This document shows, piece by piece, positions 47,847 through 58,240 of a stretch of 64,000 nt of DNA. Origin of the DNA: Cycas panzhihuaensis. Its lineage: Eukaryota; Cycadophyta. Below the pieces are notes generated by a model. The model was not told where the DNA came from. It did not search any database and saw only the letters and a program-made list of their open reading frames with translations. Made by a program: the position numbers and the translations under genes. Position 1 is the first letter of the stretch, and every line of letters begins with the position of its first letter. The stretch spans positions 36,525,741-36,589,740 of the forward strand of contig CM041465.1 in assembly GCA_023213395.1 (NCBI GenBank). Direction: 5' to 3'.

Positions 47847-48263
47847 TGTGAGACTATGTGTATATGTAAGATGCAGGCTGTGTGTTAAGCCAACTAGAGG
47901 TAAGGACTACTATACACAAGGATCATTCACAAGGGGACTTGAACACCAAATATATCGTGGGAAACTCCCAAGGGAGAAAACCCACAAACACAATATTTTA
48001 ATATATTAAAAATAAAATAACACAGAGTGTTTCATAGGTGAGATGGAGCACAAGAAGACCATTGAGATTACATTGATCTTGAGTTGGTGATCGGAATACC
48101 AAGGAGGTATGAACATATATACCCTGAAATGGTACCATGTAAGGTCATGCCTCTTCATCATGTTTTTTCTCTAATGGACACGTCCTTTCATCACACTTGC
48201 ACATACTAATTAACCCTAATGAAGCATTAAGTTATAGTTAACCTAAGTTAATTATTGCTAACA
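47847..48263 (-). repeat. Copia-4 5' LTR
   Basis: Starts tgtgagacta and ends gctaaca, TG/CA ends intact, followed by tatgt. Confidence 0.87.
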
Positions 48264-48841
48264 TATGTCTTACCTAAATTTAGTATGTCTTATGAGAGAA
48301 ATCTATAATAAATACTCTAAACCTATAGATTTTAAAAAGTGGGCCAAAACCCCTTCTAAACTATAAAATCTTTTATCAATCCTTTAGAGAGAAATGGCGT
48401 ACTAATCAAGGCATCAATGTTGGTAAATTTTTAATAAAATATGAGTACTTTCAAAAATTGATGTATGTACAGTTTCATATGTCATTCGTACATAGCAGTT
48501 TATACACATTGATCTTCCCTAAGATAGAAATTTTTTTGTCGGTCTTCATAAAATCCTATGAGGTCTTAACTAGATGCAAAATATCAGACTATTTATGATT
48601 TCAAAAGCCCCAATTAGACCACCTATTCTGATACCATGAAAGAAATCTTCAATTAATGAAGAAAGTCTATTGATTATGTGAGAGAAGATATCTCTAAATA
48701 TATATAATTTATTTTGTAGCTACTTATTATCTATAATCCATTTGTCTACTACTTGTCATTATTACAATGAAGGAGGTCTAACACATAACCCTTATTAACC
48801 TCTAATATAATGCCCTAGATAAAATATTATCTTTCATAAAT

Positions 48842-50382
48842 AAACTATTAATGATTAAAGAAGCGATCAAAAAGCAAAGGTAGAATGACATTATGGAGTC
48901 TAAAATCTAAGCTGTGAGGAAGAACTGCATATGTGAATTGGTCAAATTTCTTAATGGAAAGTATGTAATTGGATGCAAATGGATAGACAAGAAAAAGTTT
49001 AAACTAAATTAATTTGTAGATAAATACAAAGCTTAACTTGTAATGAAAGGCTTCAAGTAACTAAAAAGAATTGATTATTGAGAAATATTAACTCTTATTG
49101 CAAAGATGAATACCATTCAACTCATTATGGTGATAACTACATAATTTAATTGGCAACTATACTAGATGGATATGAAGAGTATATTTTTAAATGAGGATTT
49201 AAATGTAGAAGTCCATATGGAGCAACCTATTAGCTTTGTTAAGAAAGATTAAGAACACTTTGTATGCTAACTCAAAAAGGTATTGTACAACCTGAAATAA
49301 GCTCATAGAGTTTGGTACAAAAAGATTGATTAATACTTTCCAAATAATGGATTTAAGAGATCTCCAATTAACTCAAATCTATACATCAAAGAAAAAGATG
49401 ATAATATCATGTTTGCGGTGTTATACATCGATTATCTACTGATCATAGGTAATGATATTATTATGGTATCAAATTTAAAAGTAGATCTTAGTTATTTCTT
49501 TGAGATAACAAATCTAGGAATTTTACACTACTTCCTTAGCATAGAAGTATAGTAAAGGCCTAAACATATCTTCATATTGTACATAAAGTACACTTGAGAA
49601 ATTCTTTAAAATTTTAAAATGAATGGTTATAAACGTATGCCCACCCCTTTAGAGACAGGTTCTCAAATAACAATAAAAAATGATGAAGTAACATTGATTC
49701 ATTATTGTATAAGAAACTAGTAGGAAGTCTAATATAACTTATTACTACTAGACCTATATATCTTTTGCAATTGAAATAGTGCCCAGATTTATGGCAGTAC
49801 AAAAATAGAGTCATTGAAAAATTACAAAAAGAATCCTTAAATACTTGAAGGGGATAATTCAATATAGACTCAAATCCCATCATAATAATAACTTCAAGTT
49901 GATAGGATTTATAGATTCTAATTGGGTTTGATGTGCAGATAGCAAAAGGTCAACTTTTGGATATTATTTTAGTTTGGGATCAACTATCGTCACATGGAAT
50001 AATAAATAGTAATCAAATGTTACTTTATCTTGATTGAAGTAGAGTACAAGGTTGTAGTTGTAGTAGTTACTAAAGCCATTTAGTTATGATAGATTTTGGA
50101 GGATATAGGAATACCATAATTAGAACTAATTATCTTATACTGTGATAATAAGAGTACTTTAAAGATTACAAAAATCCATGTGCTCCATACTTGCACCAAA
50201 TACATTAAGGTGTACCATTACTTTATTCGAGAATTAATTAAAAAATGTGTGATAGAGATGGTGTACATGTCAACAGAAGAATAATTGGCTAGCATCTTCA
50301 CCAAACCACTAATATGTGAAAGATTTCAAACTTTCTAAGATGGTTTAAGTGCCATAAAAAATAAAATAAACATAAGGAGGAG
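48842..50382 (+). pseudogene. Copia-2B RT and RNase H
   Basis: Same blocks as 14760-15983 plus 36465-36767, uninterrupted here. The catalytic box near 49414 reads LYIDYLLII: the second aspartate has become tyrosine, whereas copy A lost the first. RNase H runs to the polypurine tract aaggaggag at 50373-50382. It shows the empty Gypsy-1 target gtagttactaaagcc near 50060-50075. Confidence 0.82.
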
Positions 50383-51739
50383 TGTTGATATTATATTCTA
50401 TTTAGGATTTGTATTTATGCATGTATAATGCATTGTTAAAATTAATGAGAGATGGTTACACTTTAAGATTTTATCATTAATGTGAATGAAATCTTTATGT
50501 TAATTTGATAGTTAATAATGTTAAGTTAGATCTCCATTCATGTTAGAATTACTTTATAATAATTTACATTTTGGACTTTTTTGCAATAGATATTAAAGTT
50601 TGAAGTCATGTCTTATAGTTACATTTGACTTTATATTATACTATTAACATTGTTTTAAGGTCATTCAGACTTTGGTTAAACAACCATTGCTCTTGAGGCC
50701 TTAATATTTTCTTGGCCATAAAAAATTGTAAGTAAATAAATAAATAAAATAATAATAATAATAAATAAAAAAATATCATCATGGTATGGCTTGGATTATA
50801 ACTAAGACTAGAATTCTTGATTTTTGTCTCCATGGCTTTGTCACCTTTGATGATTGAAATACAACTTTACTCATATACTTTAATAAGTTCAACTTGAAAA
50901 ATGAGTATAAGAAGATTCATAGAAGTTCTCTACATCTAGAAGATGGCCTTATGTAGTGGGCACACATGGTAATCTGAACACTACATAGGCTATTGAGATG
51001 ACTTCATTTTTATTCTTTGACAACATATTGATAAATTACTTCTTAGAGAGAAGCAAGTAGAGACCAAGCAAGAAGAAGAGCACTTTATCAATCACGTTAA
51101 TAGTTTAGGGTCTCCATTGAAAGAGGATACATAGGTGATTCCTTCATCTACTTTTTTAGTAGACATTAAATCCAACTATGTGAAGTTTGTTAATAGATGT
51201 GAGGACTCAAGCAAAGACATCAATAGTCGACTCAATGATATTGAGTAATGGATGAAACAAACCAATGACAACATTAAAAAACCTATGACTAAGCAGGTAG
51301 ACCTTAAATGCTCCAATTTATTGTTAGCATCAAATGAAGGCTCTCTTATGGATAAAAGTGAGAGTCTTCCATCCATGGGAAACATTAAGACTCCTCTTAT
51401 GATTGTATATATAGAGCTGAAGGATAAGGTAATTACATTATATATGGATGCTAAACATAGAAAAATATTACTTGATGATGGGGACCCTTCTCCACAAATC
51501 TTCCTTATCAAATAAGACCTATGGACTTCAAAATAAAATGGGAGTCCAAATTTTCAGATAGGGAATTCATTAACATGTACTTGGTGCCCCCCACATTGCG
51601 ATTTTTACGAAGGGTATAGTAGTAATTTCCGTGCATCAACATAAAGATGATGCATCTACTTTCAACATCCTAGCAACAATAAGGAGTAACCATATCAAAA
51701 TTCTGATGGTTGAAGGTAACCATCTCCTAAAAGAGAAGA
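50383..51739 (+). repeat. Copia-2B 3' LTR and flank
   Basis: LTR start tgttgatattatatt. Matches 36768-37805 up to about 51427, then continues into DNA found only here. The 87-codon open stretch 51252-51515 (MKQTNDNIKKPMTKQVDLKC, DAKHRKILLDDGD) is charged and unrecognised. It may be a gag remnant of the chromovirus to the right, but this cannot be shown. Confidence 0.65.
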
Positions 51740-52090
51740 GATTGTTATGGTCCTCATAACTTAGGGATGGTTTAGACTAGTAGGTTTATGTTATAAGGTT
51801 GTGTTAGTAGCATCTCATGGGGTTGCACTTTGTTTAAGAGTGCATTAGCATAAGGGTTAATAATGATGTGATAATTAATGCAAGTAATGTAGTTAGTGTT
51901 AAGATTAAAGGTAATCAATTCATAAAGTAGTGTGTATATTTTTTATATAAACACACCCTCTTATGCATTTAAAAGTTTAAGTCATTTTTAATATAAACCT
52001 CTATTGAATCTTCAATGAAGATTGATATCCAATCTCTATTTGTTTCCTTGGTTTTCTTTGGGTTTCATGTGCATATTCATTAATGTTAAG
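51740..52090 (+). repeat. Possible LTR fragment
   Basis: Begins tgttatggtcctcataac and contains ttttttatataaacacaccc near 51935, a good TATA context, followed by a pyrimidine-rich part. It lies directly before the integrase remnant. No second copy was found. Confidence 0.35.
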
Positions 52091-52094
52091 GTAA

Positions 52095-53390
52095 TGGATG
52101 CCAGATTTATTATAAAGAATCATGATTCACCCATAGTTGAGTATTCAAGGTTCCTTAAAATCTATGAAAGAATAAAGAGATTATATATAAAGAAGTTCAT
52201 TTCGAAATACAAGACTTGTTAGAGACAAAAAGCGAAATCAATATATACTCTAAGAATGTTATAACCTCTAGATTGACCCAAGCAAAAATAGGGGAGAATT
52301 TCTATATGCTTTATAACTAGCCTTTCAAAATTAAGGATAAAGGATGCCCTATTCAAAGTAGTTGGTTATTTACTAAAATATGTACATTTCACTCATATTC
52401 AATCGTCCTATAAGGCATCTTAGATAGTTGAAATATTCATGAAGAACGTCCATAGATATATGGGTTTCCCAAAAAAATAATTAGCAATAGGGATCCTAAA
52501 TTCACAAGCTACTTTTATAAGGAACTATTTAAACTGGCAAGGACATAACTTGTCATAACTATAAGATACCACCCCCAAACAGATGGATAAATTAAAGTAG
52601 TCAACAAAGTTCTAGAAACATATTTGTGTTGCTGCATTGAAGATAACCAATCCACTTAGGTAAAATGGATTAACTTGGCTAAATATTGGTATAACATTAA
52701 TTACCATGCATTTGTCAAGATGAGACCTTCCATGGTATTATATAGTTACCCACCTCTTATACTAATGGATTTTATTCAAAATATAATAAAAACCCTAATA
52801 ACATAGGAATTGATAGTATAATTTAAGAGAATTTTAGATGAACTCAAGAAAAATTATGATGTTGTAAGGAATTAGATGAAGTAATATATAGACTAGAAGA
52901 GAATTAAAAGATGATTTGAGGAAGGAGATTGGGTTTATATAAAACTACAACCATACAAACAAATCTCCCTCAAATAATAAGGTAAATATAAGTTAGTACA
53001 AAGATTTTATGGCCCCTATAAAATCTGAAGAAGGGTTGGAGAGGTAGATTATGCCCTTTATTTATTAGAAGGAAGCATGATTCATGATGTCTTCCACATA
53101 TCTAACCTTAAAGCTAAAGTGAGATATCACATAAGGATAATGATTAAAATATTGGTGACATACGAAGAGGGGAAGCTCACGATCGAACCTGAAAGTATTG
53201 TGGATACTTGCTAGTACAAACTCAAATTGTAAAACATTACAAAATACTTGATTAAATGAAAAGTACTATCATGACAAGTGGCAACTTGGAAAAATGAACA
53301 ATTCATCCTAAATCACCTATCATTACCAACACTTTGTAGGCAAAGCAAGTTTTCTGAGGGCAAGGACTTGTTGTGAACTAATATAATTAT
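52095..53390 (+). pseudogene. Chromovirus integrase remnant with chromodomain
   Basis: Through many stops the plus strand reads SRFLKIYERIKRL, ISICFITSLSKLRIKDALF, VVGYLLKYVHF, NVHRYMGFP, VETYLCCCIEDNQST (52600), the GPY-type module KYKLVQRFYGPYKIWRRVGE and MIHDVFHISNLKAKV (53080). It then has EEGKLTIEPESIVDT, NITKYLIK, a stop, and ATWKNEQFIL, a chromodomain whose second aromatic position is now a stop. This is the 3' end of a Tekay/Reina-like chromovirus pol. RT and protease are missing. Confidence 0.75.
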
Positions 53391-55600
53391 GGAAGTCGAT
53401 AGAATTATTAATTTCAATTATTAAACCAATTTTAATTTTCTTAGGGAATAATTATCTTATTATTATTATAATATTAGGAAGTTAATTTTTTATGGATGGT
53501 CAAATTTGATACTCATAAATTGGGAATTATCATTTATTTGTGAATAATATTTTGTGAGTTAATTCATTTGGCAATTTTGACCATTTAAGCTCTTAAGAAC
53601 TTCATTTCAACTTTTATTTCAATTTTCTTTTGTGTTTAAGGAAATAGATCTATTTTAGGATCACTTCAAGAGATGCTGTAAATATTGCCCAAATACCATA
53701 ATCATAATAATTTCATGGCAATACCTTGAATGAGAAAATCTATGTAGGAAATAAAACCTTAATGTTATTAATTTATATCATAAATGACTAGATTTCCTAG
53801 ATGGGTACATTCAGATTATAGGTATGGGGTCCTACATATAAGTCTCTATTAAAATGGAACCAAATGCCTTATGGGATCACAACTAGATCAAACCCTTTAA
53901 GAGTTAAACATTAATTCTATCAATCTTATAATAAAAGACAAACATACCTTTAAGATGTTATGGTGTTTGTCCTACTTACAAAAGAATATACAACTAGTAA
54001 CTATGTTTGGAATTGTTTGACATCCCAATCCTTACATAGCAGCTCAAGTATGTTCAATCTTTAATATGGTAAACTCTCAAAGTAGGTATTTCATGATGAG
54101 TGTATAATCATAATTGGAAAATAAGTTATAGGATATAAAATGATATGCATAATACATATATAGTAAGACAAGTTCTGCGAAGATATAAACACCTAAATCA
54201 CCTCTCTGAAAACAAATGCATGTATACTTATAACATGACCTCTGCCAACATAAAAGACCCTTCATCACTTAAATTATTAAAATCAAGTTTTCTTTATAAT
54301 CATAATGTAGATACGTATAGAACCAAGTTGGTTCTATCTTCAAAGGACCAAAATGTTGGACTATGTACTATTAGATATTATGAAGGGGCCTATGTTGATA
54401 TTCACTAAAAATATGAGTGTGGCTCAAATTGAATGTTGGATGTCATTTAGTAACAAAAGTTGCATTTAGTTAGCCATACTTACAAGCATGCTTTCTAGGC
54501 TAACTTTAATTGGTGCATACATTAATTAAATGTTGTTTAGTTACATGATGCAAAGAAATAAAGGGATGATGTAGACTACTATATGCTCCTGCTTGTTACT
54601 ATTCACATTTGTATACAATCCATACATAACTATTTATGATTAAAATCAATGTTTATAGATTGCCTATATTTGATATAATGCACATATTGAGAGTGAGATA
54701 ATAAAAGTTCAATAATAAGAAGTAAGCAATTTATGTGGATGTTGTTAAGATTGAAGCTTAGAGATAGTTAATATGAGTAGACATTATAATATGGAAAATG
54801 TATGCATGCTTTTCTCATTTCATAGTTGACAACATAAAACATAATGGCTATATTAAAATTTGCAATTGTTTTACATTAACTAGTATGAAATTATGTCAAC
54901 ATGAGTGATTATACTAAGTAAATTAAGAATGGATGAAAGTTAAAATATAGGGGAATTGGTAAAACAATTAATAAATGGACAAGAAAGTTAGAAGTTTTAA
55001 TCGTTGGCAAGGATAGGGGTAGAGGTTGGGGGGTGGTTGTGTTAACAATTGTAATCAAAACACATTATTTAGTAGAAGGCAATGTCCAAAGCAAAAGGAG
55101 ATTAACATCTCAAGTAAAACTATCATTGTATGCTTTTGTATGCATTGTACTACTATGTATTTACACATGCACCAAGCCTAGCTTGTCCTCCATTTGTGTT
55201 AAAGCGACCGATGTGATTTTCTACCCTAGACAAAAATAGTAGATTTTGTATCTTTTAGGAATCAACAAAGTTTCGTCTTAGTAAGAAGCATAATATGTTG
55301 CATACTAGACGGTAGGGTTATGGATGTAAACCGCTTAGAGATTTGTTCATTAGTGTGATTTGCCCTTTGTGGTATTATTGTTGTTCCTAAACATATATTA
55401 ATGATTTTTTATTTATTTAATTAGTCACATTTACCATGGTCATTAAACTTGAATCGATGCATGCATTGATATATGCTAACTCATGGCACCACCTTCCCAT
55501 GAGTGGAAGCCATTGCCCATTGAAGGCGACATATGAAATGGCTTGTACGCATCGTCGTGGCACCCTTGGTTTTGCAGTGTGGCATCCCTTGGGATTAGGG
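53391..55600. other. Probable chromovirus 3' LTR start, then no gene seen
   Basis: tgttgtgaactaatataatt at 53391 follows agggcaaggact, a plausible polypurine-tract/LTR junction. Nothing recognisable was found further right. The frames at 54145-54408 and 55033-55239 have no similarity or composition that would support a gene. Confidence 0.4.
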
Positions 55601-56026
55601 TAGGTTTGTATGGTTGGATTAAGGGCGTATTCCCCAAATTTGAAGTTCATCTGTATGTGGAAGCAGAATATTCTGGATGGATGTTCCACAGAGTGAATTG
55701 AGTACGCACAAAGGAATGATTAACAACGCGAAATAATGGGAGCCATCGGATGGGCCGGGCATCCAACGTGTAAGCCACATGGACGGTAGATATGGAGGGC
55801 TTTTAAACACTGTCCGGAGGAATGACACGCCACGAAGTTAACGGACAGTGAGAGCACGCACCGGCTGTAACCGGTAGCAGTCACGAAATGCCCTCACAGC
55901 CCCGGCGTACGTGCCGGAAGAGGCGGTAATCGGTCATCGGCGGGGTGCTACTCTGATTCGTCTTCTTGCGAGGAGGCGTGGCGAGGATCAGCCTCTCTGC
56001 AAATTCTCCCTCGCTTCGCTATTTCT

Positions 56027-56053
56027 ATGAACAATTTGCGTCATGGGTTCTAA
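56027..56053 (+). other. Upstream ORF 1 (8 codons)
   Basis: ATG at 56027 in a weak context, peptide MNNLRHGF, stop at 56051. It overlaps upstream ORF 2 in another frame. Confidence 0.45.
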
Positions 56054-56069
56054 GTTGGGACCAAAATAG
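56043..56069 (+). other. Upstream ORF 2 (8 codons)
   Basis: ATGGGTTCTAAG start, peptide MGSKLGPK. The first nine bases equal those of upstream ORF 3 and of the main start. Confidence 0.45.
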
Positions 56070-56098
56070 GTACAGGCAACATTTTGTCCGATTTTGCT

Positions 56099-56161
56099 AT
56101 GGGTTCTGCAGAATCAGAGTGTGAAGGTGGATTTGTGTTGTTGAAATCCATCAATGTCTGA
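56099..56161 (+). other. Upstream ORF 3 (20 codons, in frame with the gene)
   Basis: Starts ATGGGTTCTGCA, the same 12 bases as the main start at 56195, and ends with TGA at 56159. It is in the same frame as the main ORF, 96 bases upstream, so loss or readthrough of one TGA would give a protein extended by 32 residues. Confidence 0.55.
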
Positions 56162-56194
56162 GAGGAGGGAATTCAGTGGGCGACGACGACGGCG

Positions 56195-57964
56195 ATGGGT
56201 TCTGCAAGAGAAAGAATAGAAGGAATAAATGCAGCAGGAACTCATGTATCAAAATGTAGACTTCAATTGGCCACAGCGGAGGGATCATACGGAACCTTCA
56301 TGGGCCAACAATCTCCAATCGTGCAAGCAGCCATGGAAGGCGGAATGAGAGCCCTGTCGAAATTATTAGAAACCCAACAATTCCCGCTACAAGAACTGAA
56401 TTATGCAATTTTCGAAGCTTCAATTAGGGGAAACACGTACATTCTCCGTCAATTGATCGATGCGGGGGCGACGGATCTCGACGCTGCAATGGAAGCTGCA
56501 GGATGGAGCGGACACACCCATATAATCCAACATTTAATGGCGTCGGGCAATTCTGTTAGCATTGGCAGAGCATTCCTGGGCGCAATGTTGTCATGCAGGA
56601 TGGAGGTTATTGAATTTTTGGTTTGTTTGTCGGATCGGGAGGGTTTAGAGCAGGGTTTCCGCATAGGAGCAGGCCTGATCTGGAGCCGTTCTGATGAGCA
56701 GGTTGGATGTTTGTCAAGGGCGATGGACCGCCTCATTCAGGCCGGTGTCAGTAATTTTGAAGAAGCCCTTCGGTGTTGCTGCAGTCCGACCGCAATACTG
56801 CATCTCAACGGTCACCTGATGGCCGAGAAAGCAAAGATTTTTTATACAATTATTTCGAAAGCCAGTAAGATTTCCAGAGACTTCTACAATTCGTTGTTGT
56901 TGCAATCTTGTGTGTGTTTTTTGTATAGAATGAGTATATTGGAAGCCGGCGATGCCGCTCTGGTTGATCATAACAATATTCCATCGGATGTGAGTGTGTT
57001 TGTGTGCGAATCCGTTCCGTTCCTGCCCAAGGTCAAACGGATGCAGCACATTCTTGACTCTACAAGTGCAACTGAAGATATGATGGGTGTTTTTTCAGTC
57101 CTGTTTTGGTCCGGAGTGGGATTAATTGACGACCATCTTGTTCAATTCTCAGATTTTACAGTTGAGAAGGCCAGGGCTTTGCTTGGAATCAAGTCGAATT
57201 GTGAGTGCAGATCGGAATGGCCGTTGAAAATGATGAGGTTTTTGATAACCAAGTGCGGTTGTACATCGGAGAATGCGATAGAGCTTAGTGTGGAGACATC
57301 CACTAATTTAGGGGTTATGCTTCCTGTTCTGGAGCTTCTGGTTGAATGCAAATGCTTGTTTACTGTTGATCTTTATCAAGCTCTAGCGCTGGCCGCTGCG
57401 TATAGGCAAATTTCAGCGATTCGGTATTTGTTAAACATATTACCCAAGCCGGTTCTGGTGAGACCTATGATGGAGGTTTTCAAGATTGCTGCATCAGAAA
57501 ATATTGGCCCTGAGGGTGTTTTGTATTTGCTTCATTCGAATTTCCTTGATGACCCAATTGCAACTCTTCGTGTTGCAACCATGGCGGCAGATTCAGATGA
57601 AACTACTCAGCCTTTGAAACAACGTCTCATATCAGAATGGTCTCAGGAAGCTTACAGAGGAGGAGTTGAAGAGGGTGTTAGGCATCGGATGAATTTAATC
57701 AATGCAATAAAGCACGGTCATTCGGGCCTTTGCTTGCGTGATCTTCCTTGGGAACTGCAGGTTGCTATTTGTTATCTTCCTTTATATAAAGAATGTCGTA
57801 AGACTCCAGGAAGTCTTTTATCTCAGAAACAGCGAGGGGAACTAGTGGAAGCCATTCGATATTTGTATAGATGGAATCCCAAGGTCACAGAAGCAGAAGT
57901 CATTAACGCTGATAAAGATAAGTTGCTAACTATGATGGCTGCCTGTTTGCCTGATTGGGCTTAA
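56195..57964 (+). CDS. Ankyrin-repeat protein, SKIP35-like
   Basis: An uninterrupted 589-codon frame, apparently one exon. The start has a strong context (G at -3 and +4). Residues about 40-165 form helical pairs like degenerate ankyrin repeats: SPIVQAAMEGGMRALSKLLE, GNTYILRQLIDAGATDLDAA, GHTHIIQHLMASG, CRMEVIEFLV. More repeats follow at about 340-430. The C-terminal block has SNFLDDPIATLRVAT near 450, EAYRGGVEEGVRHRMNLINA and CLRDLPWELQVAICYLPLY (513-531), then LLSQKQRGELVEAIRYL. From memory this block is characteristic of the plant SKIP35 family, named for binding the SKP1-like adaptor of SCF ubiquitin ligases. No F-box, membrane segment or signal peptide is seen. The family match rests on recalled similarity; function is inferred. 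It is the only intact gene here and is GC-richer than its neighbours. Confidence 0.85.
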   Translation: MGSARERIEGINAAGTHVSKCRLQLATAEGSYGTFMGQQSPIVQAAMEGGMRALSKLLETQQFPLQELNYAIFEASIRGNTYILRQLIDAGATDLDAAMEAAGWSGHTHIIQHLMASGNSVSIGRAFLGAMLSCRMEVIEFLVCLSDREGLEQGFRIGAGLIWSRSDEQVGCLSRAMDRLIQAGVSNFEEALRCCCSPTAILHLNGHLMAEKAKIFYTIISKASKISRDFYNSLLLQSCVCFLYRMSILEAGDAALVDHNNIPSDVSVFVCESVPFLPKVKRMQHILDSTSATEDMMGVFSVLFWSGVGLIDDHLVQFSDFTVEKARALLGIKSNCECRSEWPLKMMRFLITKCGCTSENAIELSVETSTNLGVMLPVLELLVECKCLFTVDLYQALALAAAYRQISAIRYLLNILPKPVLVRPMMEVFKIAASENIGPEGVLYLLHSNFLDDPIATLRVATMAADSDETTQPLKQRLISEWSQEAYRGGVEEGVRHRMNLINAIKHGHSGLCLRDLPWELQVAICYLPLYKECRKTPGSLLSQKQRGELVEAIRYLYRWNPKVTEAEVINADKDKLLTMMAACLPDWA

Positions 57965-58240
57965 TTTATGTAAGGAAAAAGAAAACCATCTTTGTAGATA
58001 TATTTTGAAAGTCGTCCTTCCTCAGCAATGGCATTCATTTTTGTGTGTCTGCAAAAGTGCAGCAGAAAGAAAACTTGCCTCAAAATTTGGGATATTGGTT
58101 AGCATAATTAGTAGAGTGATCTACTCAGCATAGTTTCATTTTGGGACAAATTCCTCTCCCCCCCCTCCCCCCCCCCCAAAAGTTCTTTTTATTTTTTTGG
58201 AGCGTAGAATCTCATTCTATACATTCGGTTTATAGGTTAG
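57965..58240 (+). other. 3' flank of the ankyrin gene with C-run
   Basis: Likely 3' untranslated region. It has a run of 8 C, one T and 11 C at 58158-58177. No canonical aataaa was seen close to the stop codon; the poly(A) site is unknown. Confidence 0.45.

Larger units (their letters stand above)
43704..48263 (-). mobile_element. Copia-4, 4.6-kb copia nested in Copia-3B
   Basis: LTRs 43704-44118 (3') and 47847-48263 (5') of 415 and 417 bases, primer site at 47835-47846, and a target duplication tatgt at 43699-43703 and 48264-48268. Copy A at about 14175 shows the unfilled site. On the minus strand the body holds gag (45850-46560), protease and integrase (44950-45750) and only the first part of RT (44530-44720). 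The rest of RT and RNase H is missing, so it was non-autonomous or had an internal deletion. The LTRs agree at roughly nine positions in ten by eye, so it is old as well. Confidence 0.88.
39085..48836 (-). mobile_element. Copia-3, copy B (itself split by Copia-4)
   Basis: 3' LTR 39085-39286, RNase H and RT 39290-40750, integrase 40850-42060, protease and gag 42060-43390, primer site 48626-48636, 5' LTR 48637-48836. The flanks carry taaat at 39080-39084 and 48837-48841 as in copy A. Copia-4 sits at 43704-48263 in the leader between gag and primer site. RT keeps the same domain order as copy A, and all frames are broken. The open piece 41005-41223 (ASLISYEEIEVLARESLIEI) is the integrase-RT linker. 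Confidence 0.87.
37808..51427 (+). repeat. Tandem duplication, copy B
   Basis: From caaggata at 37808 the sequence repeats the order found from 8328: Copia-2 integrase, RT start, nested Copia-3, rest of RT, RNase H, LTR, 1 kb flank. By eye about one base in 13 differs in a sampled 160-base part of integrase. Without the Copia-4 insertion it is about 9.0-9.1 kb, like copy A (8328-37805) without Gypsy-1. Confidence 0.9.
55700..56194 (+). promoter_or_regulatory. Promoter and 5' leader of the ankyrin gene
   Basis: The base composition changes sharply to GC- and CpG-rich from about 55850, unlike the surrounding repeats. A TATA-like ttttaaa sits at 55801-55807. ACGTG cores occur at about 55770 and 55910. 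A perfect 9-base inverted repeat, cactgtccg at 55808-55816 and cggacagtg at 55842-55850, follows the TATA-like element. The leader shows three short upstream ORFs and a gacgacgacggcg run just before the start codon. The transcription start is not visible. Confidence 0.5.

Noticed and set aside
54145-55239. Two small frames of 87 and 68 codons between the chromovirus and the ankyrin gene
   Set aside because: No similarity, AT-driven composition, no start context; not reported as genes.
56449-57351. Minus-strand frames of 69-111 codons inside the ankyrin gene
   Set aside because: They are shadows of the plus-strand coding frame, with no family similarity.
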